Made by a program: the position numbers and the translations under genes. From Pseudopyrenochaeta lycopersici (lineage: Eukaryota > Ascomycota > Dothideomycetes > Pleosporales > Pseudopyrenochaetaceae): 64,000 nt of DNA. The notes beneath the pieces were generated by a model. The model worked only from the letters and a program-made list of their open reading frames with translations. It was not told the DNA's origin and did no database searches. Location: the NCBI GenBank assembly GCA_003313425.1, contig NHZP01000009.1:434001-498000 (forward strand), written 5' to 3'. This document shows positions 11,448 through 23,401 of the stretch, in pieces; position 1 is the first letter of the stretch, and each line of letters opens with the position of its first letter.

Positions 11448-12019
11448 ATGCCACCAAAAACCCCCACCAGGTTAAATAAGGCGCGTCCGTCGCGCGGAGG
11501 CAGAGCAAGCACAGGATCGCGCGGGGGCAGAGTTAGCACAGGGTCACGGAGAGAGTCTGGCAAGAGGCGTATGTAGCTGAGAGTCTGGGACGAGACTCCC
11601 AACTGACTTGCGACGCAGTTGGACAACCCGGACCTGCGCCCGAACGCGCGAAGAAGCGTTACAAGCCAGGCACCGTTGCACTACGCGAGATTCGACGATA
11701 CCAGAAATCCACAGATTTGCTGCTACAAAAGCTCCCCTTTCAACGACTCGTAAGCATCCAGTTTTGAGTGTGAATTGACTTGCCAAGGCTAATCTCTTTG
11801 TAGGTGCGTGAGATTGCGCACACCGTAACCACAGAGGATGGCCCAGACAGGTGGCAGAGTCAAGCTATCATGGCCCTACAGGAAGCCACAGAAGCTTTCC
11901 TCGTAAATCTCTTCCACGATGCAAATCTCTGCGCCATACATGCCAAACGTGTCACCATCCAGCAGAAGGATATACAGCTCGCCCGCCGACTGCGTGCAGC
12001 TTGGGGAGCACCGGTGTAA
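11448..12019 (+). CDS. CENP-A: Centromeric histone H3 variant CENP-A
   Basis: Histone that marks centromeric nucleosomes. Three exons: 11448-11568, 11619-11749 and 11804-12019, totalling 468 nt or 155 residues. The histone fold is clear: [23 protein letters not shown], then VREIAHTV and the alpha-2 helix. Compared with canonical H3, loop 1 is longer and contains Trp ([13 protein letters not shown]), and the protein ends [12 protein letters not shown] rather than RRIRGERA. Both are CENP-A signatures. The N-terminal tail is divergent and carries two copies of an RGGR-x-STGSR motif. Only one such gene is seen in the window. Its product acts in kinetochore assembly. Confidence 0.95.
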
Positions 12020-12614
12020 GAGCTATGGAGCAGCATGTTGACTGATACCCGAGTTTAGTTCTAGTGAAAGATGATTGAGTACTTGAGACGGGAGGCTTTA
12101 AACGCTGATTTGGATTTGCCTGCGTACGCCTGCAGCGTACTTGGAATTGGTCATCGGCACGAACGAGTGGGATCGGCGTAATACGGCGCATGGGCCCCTC
12201 GTTTTCTACCGCCCTTTGGGGTATTCTTTCCTAAGTCCGTGGTTTTAACTACTTGTGATATCACATTGGCGGCCATCTGTCCTGCATTCGAAAGCAAAGC
12301 AATACAAAAACTATTCAAGCATCTACCCTTTCCTTGCCGTGGTCTCATCAATACCGCCCAAATGGCCGACGACTGAGTCCACTAGCGATTGTCGGGAGTC
12401 TACCAACATTGATGTGCTCTTGGAAGTCGGGGTTGATAGCCTGTCTCTACCCTGCAACTCCATGTACTTCAACCGAGGAGCATCCCAGAGAGGCATGTGA
12501 CAATGTCGACCAACGCCACAACACATCGCATAAACTGACTCGGGTCCGTAAGCACGGTGATACAAATGCGCTCCAAAGCACCTTCACTAGACGACCTAGG
12601 CAATATATGCGAAC
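12020..12614 (+). other. Intergenic between CENP-A and the mpaB-like gene
   Basis: 595 bp with no supported gene. Short opposite-strand frames have no recognisable similarity. Confidence 0.5.
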
Positions 12615-13886
12615 ATGAATGCAACTCGTAGCACTCAGAGTCGAGCTACCATGGTGCTCACCACGGTCAGCAATTCGTACACCAGTATTACGAAGGAAAC
12701 AAATCCAAAGCACATATGGACAGCCGGTCTCATTCTATTCATATCATATCTGCTCCTCGTCCGTGCCCTTCGTACCCGGAGCAGAGAGTACATGACCTCC
12801 CTAGGTCAAACATACATTGATGACCCGTACAGAATGCCATATACCGTCGCACACAAAATCACCAAGACCTTGCTCATATACGAGTTTCCTTTCATGATTG
12901 GGTTCTCTACACAATGGGCTTTGATCAAGTCATATGGCGTACCCTCCGGCACCCAGCTCCTAGTCGACACTCGTCAACTTGCTTCCCCAAAGAATGTCGG
13001 CAAGCGTGCCGAAGATACTGGCCTTATCCTTGGAGAAATTCTCATCAACGGCGTAGACAGTGAGCGCGGGAGTACTGCACTCGCAAAGATGAACTGGCTG
13101 CATCGACGCTACGGCTCCAAGATCATCAACCGCGACATGATCTCTACCCTTTGCCTCTTCGTGCTTGAGCCCATCCACTGGATTGAAAAATACGAATGGA
13201 GGGCTCTCACGAAAGTAGAAAAGACCGCCTTTTTCATTTATTGGCGTGAAATTGGGAGCAGGATGGGCATCAACGATATGCCGCACACCCTCGACGAGCT
13301 CGAAGCCTGGAACGAAGCGTTCCTCGCTGAACACGTCTACTATGCGGACTCGAATAAAGCTGTAGCAGACGCAACCCTAGACCTGTACTCACGAGATCTG
13401 CCAAAGCCTTTCAGGTCGGTGCTGAGTAGTATAGCCTCTGCGCTGATTGATGAGAGAACGAGGGTGGCACTAGGTTGGAAGACACCGCACTGGGTGTATC
13501 ATCTCGTCATCGATGTCTTCTTCCGCGTCCGGGCATTCGCTCTTAAATACTTGTACCTCCCGCGCTTCGCCCCTGCCCTCGAGCTTCCCTCGCCAAATCC
13601 CAAGGATGGCCGTTTGTACCGCTCGCAGTACAACTTCGAACCGTGGTATATGCCTGAGACATTTTGGACGAAATTAAGACGCAGACTGGGGCTTTTCACT
13701 GCACCGATACCAGGTCCTGGGTTCAAGAATGACGGGTACCTCCCGGAGGAATTGGGGCCGCTTGGCTATGAGAAGATGTCGAAAGATGCTGTTCTGAGCG
13801 AGGCTGAGCAGATGAGAGTTTATGGGAAGGGTGGAGGGTCGGTAGGGATGGGATGCCCGTTCCGATTCTCTGGGAAGGGGTTATAG
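12615..13886 (+). CDS. mpaB / rubber-oxygenase family ER membrane protein (DUF2236)
   Basis: Single exon, 423 residues from the ATG at 12615; Met13 is an alternative start. One N-terminal transmembrane helix (about residues 34-52, LILFISYLLLVRAL) anchors an alpha-helical catalytic domain. Family-typical stretches are NWLHRRYGSKIINRDM, LCLFVLEPIHW, the LTKVEKTAFFIYWREIGSRMGI block and the later HWVYHL. This family includes MpaB, which acts on the mycophenolic acid side chain, and bacterial latex-clearing protein, a heme-b oxygenase. The substrate here is unknown. It reads towards the PKS, 2.7 kb upstream on the same strand, so it is a candidate tailoring enzyme. This link is inferred from position only. 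Confidence 0.8.
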   Translation: MNATRSTQSRATMVLTTVSNSYTSITKETNPKHIWTAGLILFISYLLLVRALRTRSREYMTSLGQTYIDDPYRMPYTVAHKITKTLLIYEFPFMIGFSTQWALIKSYGVPSGTQLLVDTRQLASPKNVGKRAEDTGLILGEILINGVDSERGSTALAKMNWLHRRYGSKIINRDMISTLCLFVLEPIHWIEKYEWRALTKVEKTAFFIYWREIGSRMGINDMPHTLDELEAWNEAFLAEHVYYADSNKAVADATLDLYSRDLPKPFRSVLSSIASALIDERTRVALGWKTPHWVYHLVIDVFFRVRAFALKYLYLPRFAPALELPSPNPKDGRLYRSQYNFEPWYMPETFWTKLRRRLGLFTAPIPGPGFKNDGYLPEELGPLGYEKMSKDAVLSEAEQMRVYGKGGGSVGMGCPFRFSGKGL

Positions 13887-16623
13887 ACCTTGGCATCACT
13901 GGAGGCGCGGTAGATCCACTGTAACGTCATCTATTAGTAGCGTCATATGTCTTGAAGAAGGTCTTAGGACTAGGGTTGATAAATATAGCAAGGACATATA
14001 TTGACAATCCTATGACCTATTCAGAACGTGTTCGTAATACGCTACCGGCCCTTAATCATGCCTGAGTAACGTCAACAAGCAGGACCCTATGGTCAGTGTC
14101 AGCTTCTTACAAGTACATGAGTTGATATGTGTTCTAATTGTGATCTGACTGTGCTCATAAGAACGGAGCAACAGGTGACATCTGGAATTGTACTAGACAT
14201 TAGCAGCAACTTTTTGTTGCAGCAGGAAATCAGTGATGTATCGTCGGATATCCTCCAGAACAAAGGCTAAAATAAAAATACTCTCTAGCGATAAACTCAG
14301 AAAGTATAACAAGAAACCTATGAGAATAAACTCTTAAATGCTGTACAAACTCCACCTATTTAGAGTACTATAGTCGTCCCCATCCTTGATCCTTTCACTA
14401 GTGGGATCGATATCAATATCGAAGCAGCAGGTTAAAAATGACAAGCTCAAGAGCTCATACCCTAAATGCGCGAGCACGATATTCTTTTCTTTGCCTCGTC
14501 GAGAGCAAGGGTGGTTGCATATTGTTATCAGTCTGAAGGGTCTTCGGATGTGTCGAGCATCCAAACCGAGTATACCGCTTTCCCTCAGTTGTTCTGGCTA
14601 TGGGCAGAGTACGGCAGGCGAATTGGAGGCTAAAGGTCCTACTGTCTCTGAACTCTAGGCCTTCATCGGAAGGAGCGAGCCGAGATCTGCAAAGGGGAAG
14701 CACTTCCCTTAAACCATCACAGGCTAAAACGCCATGTTTAGCAGGAGAAACAGTATGAGATATCGTACTGCAGTACCAGTACGTAGGGGATAGGAAATAA
14801 TTTGTGTAGTATTCCGCAGCGGTTGTAAAACAGAAGCTCTTGGGATAGGTAGTCTTAGTCTTATCTGAGACCAGCCCAAAATGACAAGCTTGATGCCCTT
14901 ATAGCCTCATAGCTTCTCTGATATTTTGCTGAACAATCTCAGTATAAATATTCCCCTTTCTAGCACCCACTTTGTGCACGTGGCCATAAAACTGGGTAAT
15001 CCCCTTGGATGGAAGTCAAATCAGAAGTTGGAGCGATCAAATCCACGTGAAAAGCAAGTCGACTGCACCACTTGGTTACACAACATAACGGCTTTTTGGA
15101 ATGGGGCCATTCATAGGTACGGAACCCCTTGCAGACCGTTGATCCAGCTACCCGGCTCACTCGCGTGCTCCAACGCAACACCAAATTGATAAAGCAAGAC
15201 GCAGTACTCCGCGGAATACGCTCACACTCTTGCCCCTCTCTTTTGTCTCTATATTGTTGGCTTCAGCATACTGAACGAGCTGTCTGCCTTCCCCCAACAC
15301 CAGCGGTCCGATGTCTTATGAATCAGTCTCGTATTGGTTTGATTTGTTGTTTGGCTAGGAGATTGACCTTCGAAGTCAGCTTGCATGGCCCTCAGATATG
15401 GCACGCGCTACCATACGTGCGGGACGCGGAATGCATAATTAACCCTACCTGCAGATCTTACCGATCAGGCCCCCCATTCCTCAGGATGTCCCTGTGTCAA
15501 ACTTGTGCAGTCAGTTGCCGTGTTGTCTGAAATCGTGTAAAGCAAACTGAGGTCGATAAAGCGAACGTAGTGGTCGGCGGAATGCCGGGACGTACGACGT
15601 ATTCTGTTGCCTGTTTAAAACATACGGCACTTTCAAGGTAGATTAAACCCCTCATGTGCTTTTGGGGTTGGTCGCTTCCGCAGGAACGGCAAGACTTCCC
15701 TGCAATGTCTTGTGCGGCAGCGCCGGCTAGCTGGAATTGCAAACAATTGGCGCAACATCCAGTCAGACGCAATACGCACGTTCTTGAGCACGGTTCTTCC
15801 GGGACGTAACGACTGTTCTTCGATGGGCTACACGTTTGCGTTTCGTTATGCGCGCGTCCGGCTCTCGGCCACTTTGTTCCCCGGGCCAATGGCGCCATCC
15901 TGGTATCATATGCATCGGCGAAGCGCTCATCAGCAGTATCTGTCCCGCCCGATTGCCACCCTAACACTCTCGTTACGAACAGGCCAAATTTATCGGTTTC
16001 GCATCCCTTGTCCGGTGTGAACCCGCCGAAGCTCAATGCGTATGCATGCATGCACGCCACCTTGCCATGTGTTCCATGCGTTGAGGTGCTTGCGACAGTC
16101 TCCTTTCCTTGACCATGCAGCCACGCTGCAACTTGAAAACGTCAGGCTTAGAATGGCAGGTGTGAAACAGCTGATGGTAACGTCTCGAAGACAGGCAGGT
16201 GTTTGACGACATCCATTGCCGCGGCAGAATGCAACCGTATCTAATTGAACCTTGTTCCTGGCAACCAACGTGGCCTAGCCGCCATGCCGCCGAAACGCTA
16301 CCCAAGGGATTCATCCACTACCGCGTCTAAGGCGCTATCCCGGCAACCTACCACTATTGGCTTGCGCCATACGGAAGACTGCCACTATCAGAGATAGAAC
16401 TCCGGTGCTTCCCAGCGGGAGGCGTTGGCCGCGTTCTAGTGCGGTTCGCCTGTCTCAGTGTTATCAGGGTCGGGAGCGGAGTGAACGACAAACTCCCATT
16501 CACATTGTGACATGCTACCTTCATCCCTAAGGGGCTCGTCAGGCGAAACAAGTATTAGAGCTCTTACCATCCGCGTCAGCGCCAGCGTCAGCGTCAGCAA
16601 CGAGAAGGTCAGTCGCACTTGCT
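13887..16623 (+). other. Long non-coding gap upstream of the PKS gene
   Basis: About 2.7 kb with no convincing gene. The left third is AT-rich with poly-A/T runs. The right part is more GC-rich and contains CGG/CCG-type half-sites (for example around 15575-15587) that zinc-cluster regulators can use. No regulator, transposon or RNA gene was recognised. It probably contains the PKS promoter and possibly decayed sequence. Confidence 0.5.
16573..16596 (+). repeat. Four-copy hexamer repeat in the PKS leader
   Basis: Four contiguous hexamers read GCGTCA, GCGCCA, GCGTCA, GCGTCA, ending 27 bp before the proposed PKS start codon at 16624. On the other strand the unit reads TGACGC. It lies in the likely 5' leader or core promoter. 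Its role is unknown. Confidence 0.8.
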
Positions 16624-19600
16624 ATGGATGCGATTGCGGGCATACCGACGCCAACGAGCAATTGCTCGTCTTTCGACGTCCTCGATATTAGTGATGGTAT
16701 GCCTCGTCCGGTATGTCTTACGTCATTGTTGGTTTCCCGTCTCCCTGGGGCCAATTCACTCTACCACATTCAAACTCACTGAGAAAACAGTTGTCCGACA
16801 CACAAGATATAGCCATTATAGGCTTGTCTTGCCGCACTGCCGGTGGAAACAACACACCAGAGCAACTCTGGGACTTTCTGTTAGACAAGAAGCATGCATC
16901 TGGTGAAATACCTTCACAGCGCTGGGAACCATGGCTTCAGCGAAACCCACAAAATGCTAAGATTCTCCGGGACATCATCCGGAAAGGGTACTTTTTAGAC
17001 AATACCGAAAGTTTCGACGCCGCTTTCTTTGGCATCTCGCCGAAGGAAGCAGAACTTATGGACCCACACCAGCGGCTCGGCTTGGAGTTGGCCTGGGAGG
17101 CATTAGAGAATGCTGGTATAGATCCGAAGAACCTGGCTGGAAGCGACACAGCTGTGTATATGGGTGTCGATTCGGACGACTACTCGAGAATGTTACTTGA
17201 GGACCTACCGACCATTGAGGCTTGGAGTGGAATCGGTACCGCATATCATGGCATACCAAACCGGATATCGTATCATCTGAATCTTCAAGGCCCAAGCACT
17301 GCGGTGGACGCGGCGTGCGCAAGCTCGTTGATCGCGATCCATCTTGCCCGCCAGGCCATTGTGTCCGGGGAGAGCACCACAGCCATTTGTGGAGGTGTCA
17401 ACGTTATTTGTGCCCCAGGGCTGACACACATGCTACAGAAAGCCGGCGCGCTCAGTCCAGACGGGGTGTGCCGGTCCTTTGACGATAAGGCATGTGGTTA
17501 TGCAAGAGGCGAGGGAGGGGCTATCATTGTGTTGAAGCGGCTCAATGCTGCGGTTGAAGATGGCGATAATATCTTGGCTGTCCTAAAAGGCACTGCATCG
17601 GCGCAGGATGGCAAGACAAATGGGATAATGGCGCCGAATACGAAGGCGCAGGAGATGGTTGCCCGCCAGGCATTACTGCGAGCCGGAGATATCAATCCAC
17701 TTACTATTGGATACGTCGAGGCGCACGCAACGTCGACATCTCTTGGAGATCCAACAGAGATTGGTGCGATTGCGAAAGTATACGGTGCGGGCCGGGCAAA
17801 GGACACACCATGTTTGGTTGGAAGCATCAAGCCGAATGTGGGCCATCTTGAAGCCGCGGCTGGTGCGATCGGGTTTGTGAAAGCAGTCATGGCTGTTCAC
17901 AAGGCCGAGATAGCGCCGCAGACATTACTCGGAACCTTGAACTCGAAGATCGATTGGGATGAATGTGGGTTGGAAGTTGTGCGAGAGAAGAGACTTTGGC
18001 CACAAGTTGATGGTCCGAGACGCGCGGCAGTCTGCTGCTACGGTTACGGTGGTTCCGTTTGTCATGCCATCATTGAACAGGCCCCTGAGAGCAGATCATG
18101 TGATGAGCACCATGAAGTAGAAGAAAAAGGTGAAGAGGTGGTCTCACTAGTACTCTCTGCGCATCAGGAGAAGCGTCTTGCTGGACATGCTGCTTTGCTA
18201 GCGAAGTGGCTATCTTCGGAAGGTCGATCCCAGAACTTAGCCTCTATAGCACGGACACTTTCTCAGCACCGTGCTGCCCATGACTTTAGGGCGACATTTG
18301 TAGTTGCGGATCACGATGAGGCGATCCAAGCGCTCACGAATTTCGCAAGTGGTAAGTCGCAACAGTGGGTGGGAAGTAATCGTATCCTTGGAAGCGACGT
18401 CAACCGAGATGTTGTTTGGGTCTTCTCAGGCCATGGTGCACAGTGGCCGGGCATGGGAAAAGAGCTTCTTCAACAAAACGTCTTTCGTGAGGCAGTAACA
18501 GCTCTGGAAAACATCATCTATAGCGAAATGGGCTTCTCTGCTATCGCAGCATTAGAGAATGGTGACCTGGGAGGCTCTAACAGGGTCCAGGTCCTGACAT
18601 ACGTTGTACAGATCGGTTTGTTGCAGTTACTCCAGGCCAAGGGCATTCGGCCCCAGGCCATAATCGGACATTCGGTGGGCGAGATTGCAGCTGCTGTTGC
18701 TGCAGGGTGTCTGACTGCAGTAGAAGGCGCCGTCATTGTCTCGCGGCGAGCGAAGCTGTACGGTCAGGTACAAGGTCAAGGTACAATGGCAATGGTGAGT
18801 TTGCCATTCGCAGAAGTCGCGCAAGAGTTGGGCATGAGAAGAGACCTTGTCACTGCGATCCACTCTTCACCGTCTTCGTGCGTGATCAGCGGGGAAACTG
18901 CTGCCCTAGAGGAATATGTAAGTCGCGTCACAAGCCGTGGAGTGAGGACCTGGAAAGTTCAGACGGACATTGCATTCCACTCGCCGTTGTTGGAGAGTCT
19001 TACATTACCATTGCAGCAGACTCTGGAGCAGAGTATCCGCCCTGCCCCCCCTAGTATCCCTATCTATTCGACCTCACATTCCGACCCGAGGACTGCAGTG
19101 CTGAGGGACATGGCTTACTGGACACATAACATGGTCGCTCCAGTACGACTTGTTGATGCTGTTGAAGCTGCCCTAGGGGATGGCTTTCGATTGTTCTTGG
19201 AGATTTCTAGCCACCCAATTGTTTCACACTCCATCTCGGAGACTCTTGCGGCAAGCTCAGTCTCAGAGACTGCAGTCTTTGGAGTCATGAAGCGTGATAC
19301 ATCGGCTGAACGCAGCATACTCCATGCCATATCGCATCTTCATACATTAGGCGCATACGTAGACTTCCACATGCAATTGGATCCATCACCGTGGTGTACG
19401 AACGTGCCCAACTCGCCTTGGGTTCACAAGCCATACTGGAAAGCCATATCTACAGAAGCATCCTCTGCAGCTCAGCTTCATGACGTAGACGAGCATACAC
19501 TGCTAGGCCGTGCCATGGAAGTTGCGGGGTCAGACGTAAAGGTGTGGACTACGACTTTAGATGATACCACAAAACCATATCCATTGACACACCCGCTCGA

Positions 19601-22049
19601 TGGGACGGAGATCATCCCTGCTGCAGTTTACTGCAATACCATGATCAAAGCAACCAGTGCGACAATCCTCGACAACCTAAGGCTCCATGTGCCGCTGCCC
19701 ATGACAACTGATAAGCGCAATGTTCAAGTCGTTATCCAAGGAAACGAAATTCGGATGCTATCTAGACTTCAGGCCTCAAGTAAAGCTCTAGATGAGCATT
19801 CATGGATTGAGCACAGCACTGCCGCCTTCCGTTCTTCTGACATGACAACTTTTCGAAATGTCCATTCTATCTTTGAGATCAAATCGCGGATTGGAACACA
19901 ACTACCGAACAGTTTCGCATGGGATTATTTGCAGAAGATTGGCGTTTCAGGGATTGCTTTCCCATGGATGGTACTTGAGCACTACGGAAATGAGAAGGAG
20001 ATGCTTGTCAAGATGGACATGGAACCAAAGTCTAAGACCATGTCATGGGATGTGTCATCATGGGCGCCTTTCCTTGATGCAGCTACCTCTGTTGGGTCTT
20101 CTATATTCTTCAAAAGTGTGCGAATGCGTATCGTGAGCGGCATTGATCAAGTACTAGTTCCTTCGGCAGCCTCGCCACCCAAGATTGGCTGGCTGTTTAT
20201 CGAGGAAGCGAGTGAAGGAAAGCAGTTGAAAGCAAATATCAGTGTCCTCGGTGAAGATGGGGAGCTATTAGCTAAGCTCAAGGGTATGCGATTTTCGGAC
20301 GTCGAGGCTGTGAACGAGAAGACGACTGGTGTGGACGCGCTCGTGCATCGACTAGCTTGGATTCCTCCAAACTTCGCAGAAGCACCACTTCCCATGGGCG
20401 ACATCATACTAATCTCCCCTGACAACAATCTTGCAGATGAATATGCCAGAGGGTTGGGACTAGCCGTTTTGAAAATCACCTCGATAGTTTCGAGCGATGG
20501 GCTGATGGAACCAGATGTTTGGAACATTCTGCATCGCAAGAACACATTAGTGGTGTATGTCCCTGGCGGCGTTGACCATGAGAACGAAATCATGCAGAGC
20601 GCGCAATCATTCGTGTGGGAGACGACGAAAATACTTCGAGTACTGGCCACCGTTCCAAGCTCTCCAAAGCTGTTCGTTATCACGGATAACGTTCAAAGCA
20701 GCCAGTCACCTACGGCACTTGCGCAAGCGCCTCTTCATGGATTCGCACGTATCGCAGCATCAGAGTATCCGGACATCTGGGGTAGTCTGGTCGACAGCGA
20801 AGGGCCGGCATTTCCCCTGTTGGCTATCAAGTATGTTCAAGGTCAGAGTATCATTCGTATGCAAGACGGTCTTCCTCGTGTGCCGAGGCTGAGATCTTTT
20901 GCGAAAGATCAAAGATGTGATGATAGCAGAATGAGTATTCTGCCGAAACCTCACGGCACCTATATCGTCACCGGTGGCTTTGGAGATCTCGGGCTAGAGA
21001 TTCTTGAGTTCCTTGTTGAAGAGGGCGCCCGTAGGATCGTGGTCGTCTCTCGAAGGCCTCTCCCGCGTCGTAAACACTGGGCTACTGCTACAGGTCAGAT
21101 CGCAGAAATCATTCGCACAGTTCAGAAGCTAGAAGCGATGGGGGTTACGATTCACGCCATAGCACTCGATATCGGATCCTCCTCAGCTTCTGCCGAACTT
21201 GTCGCACGTCTCGATGCCCTAGATCTTCCACCAGTAATGGGCGTTATTCATGCCGCAGGTGTTTCAGGGTATGGATACATACAAGATATGGCGCCAGACT
21301 CCCTGGCAGAGGTCATGTCACCCAAAGTTCAAGGAGCTCTAAACCTGCACCAAGCGTTCCCGCCAAACACACTGGAGTTCTTCCTTCTCTTCTCATCCAT
21401 CGGTCAACTGATTGGTACACCTGGACAAGCCGCATATGCATCCTCAAATGCCTTCCTCGATTCGCTTGCAACGCACCGACGTGCGCAAGGCTGCAATTCG
21501 ATCTCCCTACAATGGACAGCATGGCGTGGGCTAGGTTTAGCGGCTGATACTGAACTTGTGGACTTGGAGTTGGAGAGCAAAGGTGTCACCGACATCAGTG
21601 TGGAAGAAGGCTTTCAGGCATGGGAATATCTTTCTCAATATGACACTGACCACGCTGTGGTGACAAGAACTCGGATCCTGGACACAGCCGAAAAGGTTCC
21701 TTGTCCTCTCATCATAGACGTTGTTCAACGCCGCGCTCGCTCTTCTTCACCCTCGTCATTGCCCACAGAGCCTTCGGCAACATCAACACCCAAGTCAGGC
21801 CCGGAACTCAAAGCCCACCTTAGCATCAAGATCCGCCAGGCCCTGTCCGCAGTGCTGCACTTGGATGTAGAAGAGATAGATGACAGAGCTGCGATCGCTG
21901 ATCTAGGTGTAGATTCTGTAATGACGGTTGCACTGAGGCAACAGTTGCAGAAGATGATTGGCGTCACAGTACCGCCTACGTTGACCTGGAACTGCCCAAC
22001 GGTTGTCCATCTGGTCGGATGGTTTTATGAAAAATTGGCTGAAGAATAA
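16624..22049 (+). CDS. Partially reducing polyketide synthase, 6-MSAS type
   Basis: Iterative type I PKS with the 6-methylsalicylic acid synthase layout. I propose two exons, 16624-16710 and 16791-22049 (1781 residues). The ATG at 16713 falls inside a good intron (GTATGT...ACAG), and the ATG at 16624 is the first in frame after a stop at 16528. Domains: KS (Cys205 in DAACASS, His341, His381), AT (Ser657 in GHSVG), dehydratase-like/thioester-hydrolase domain with His963 (HPLDGTEIIPAAV) and Asp1125 (LDAATSVGS), KR from about 1418 (TGGFGDLG, with the later YASSN), and ACP Ser1738 (DLGVDSVM). There is no methyltransferase, enoylreductase or C-terminal thioesterase. Family products include 6-methylsalicylic acid and mellein-type compounds, and the sequence alone does not decide between them. 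Confidence 0.93.
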
Positions 22050-22226
22050 GTATCACGAATATTGCTTGCTTGGCGTTACCGATTTTTAGGCCTTCATGGC
22101 TTCACATATGTATTGGGTATGGGTGACGTCACGACTTCTACATATGACTTGCCAATAAATACATCTACACATAGATTTCTTTTATACTTTAGTTAATATA
22201 AATCATTTCGAATTCATCATCTCACT

Positions 22227-22805
22227 ATGTCTGGAAGCACGTACACTCCTTTCCAAAGGCATCTACTATTCTTCTCAACGCCTACAACTTCTCCTAGGCT
22301 CACATTCTTATCAGCCCTGCGAGCAAGTGTTGCACTAGGACTCGACCTTCCTGTTGCAATAGTCTTAAGCCTCTCGCTGAGATTGTTATACGCACCAATC
22401 CCACAGATTTGGTCACCTATTGTTGTTGACAAGATTCCGGAATCTGCACATCGCTCACAGTTGAGCTCTGCTACCCTAATCAAGGGAAAATCAGAGTATA
22501 CGTGCTCCGACCTTCTCCACCTTCTAGGAAGAGGTACTGGAAATGGCTTTTGGAGCCATAAAATTGATCAGGGCCATATCATTGGTTTCTGGACTATGGC
22601 CGCCGATACACATACACATACGGTTAGCAGAGCTGATGTTGAGCGGTTTCAGCAAGGAGAGTGGGAGCAAAATATTGTCGAAAGACGAAGAGGTAGAGAG
22701 GATGTACTGCCGCTATGGAGAGGTGGGCCGATATGGGCCGAGGGGCACAGTTGGGCGGTGCGCAAACTGCTCGGGGTTAGGGTGTATGAGACAAAGCAGC
22801 GATGA
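22227..22805 (+). CDS. Small membrane protein, possible diverged caleosin/peroxygenase
   Basis: Single exon, 192 residues, starting 177 bp after the PKS stop on the same strand. The layout recalls caleosins. An N-terminal YTPFQRHLLFF with a His sits where caleosins have their first heme histidine. A hydrophobic hairpin with prolines follows (LGLDLPVAIVLSLSLRLLY). Next is DKIPESAHRSQLSS, comparable with the second heme-histidine segment, and then a WSH...DQGHIIGFW region and a basic C-terminus. The EF-hand loop expected after the first His is not visible. Fungal caleosins are heme peroxygenases of lipid bodies. The assignment is tentative. It may instead be an unrelated lineage-specific protein. 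Confidence 0.45.
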   Translation: MSGSTYTPFQRHLLFFSTPTTSPRLTFLSALRASVALGLDLPVAIVLSLSLRLLYAPIPQIWSPIVVDKIPESAHRSQLSSATLIKGKSEYTCSDLLHLLGRGTGNGFWSHKIDQGHIIGFWTMAADTHTHTVSRADVERFQQGEWEQNIVERRRGREDVLPLWRGGPIWAEGHSWAVRKLLGVRVYETKQR

Positions 22806-23401
22806 TAGAAGTGCACAACCTTTACTTGAAACACTTTTGGCGCCGGTGTCAAAATATTTTCTCATCTCTATAATGTTTTCCTTAGAATACAGAATCGCTT
22901 ACGGTATCAAAAGTGGATGGTTAGACTAGTCACTGGCGAATCTCGGCATCACCCGAACTAGACCCGCCTTCACCTGCCGAACTTCGACGTAATTCCGCGC
23001 TCACGTAACAAACGATCTGAAAAGCATTCTTCCTGCAATACATGAATGACGCTAGAGCGAAATTCAATAAATAGCGACAGTGTACCAATGATGAAACCTC
23101 AAACGGCTCTCTGTTACTATAATTCAAGTTCTTGCCGCGGCGCGTTATACAAAGTTGGGGTTACATGAATTTTGGACGGTGTCCAAAGTTAGTGGCAACC
23201 GATTTTTTTTATTCGCATCTCTATCGGCATCACGGCGCTAGGTCAAGGAGTGGAGCGCAATACGCGGCGTTGCTTGACAATTGGGCTCCTAGTTGACAAA
23301 GCAAATTGACAGCCTCAACTTCCCTGAAGCGTCAAATAAATATCTTTAAAAGAAAGAGCTGCAGCATTAGCACGACCTATTGGCAAGAGTGTGCTTCGAC
23401 C
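22806..23401 (+). promoter_or_regulatory. Intergenic, promoter of the MFS transporter
   Basis: 596 bp with no recognisable gene. It is likely promoter and leader for the transporter and 3' UTR of the upstream gene. Confidence 0.45.

Noticed and set aside
15497..16060. 187-codon minus-strand frame upstream of the PKS
   Set aside because: Cys-rich but without pattern; many competing frames on both strands in this GC-richer patch and no recognisable family.
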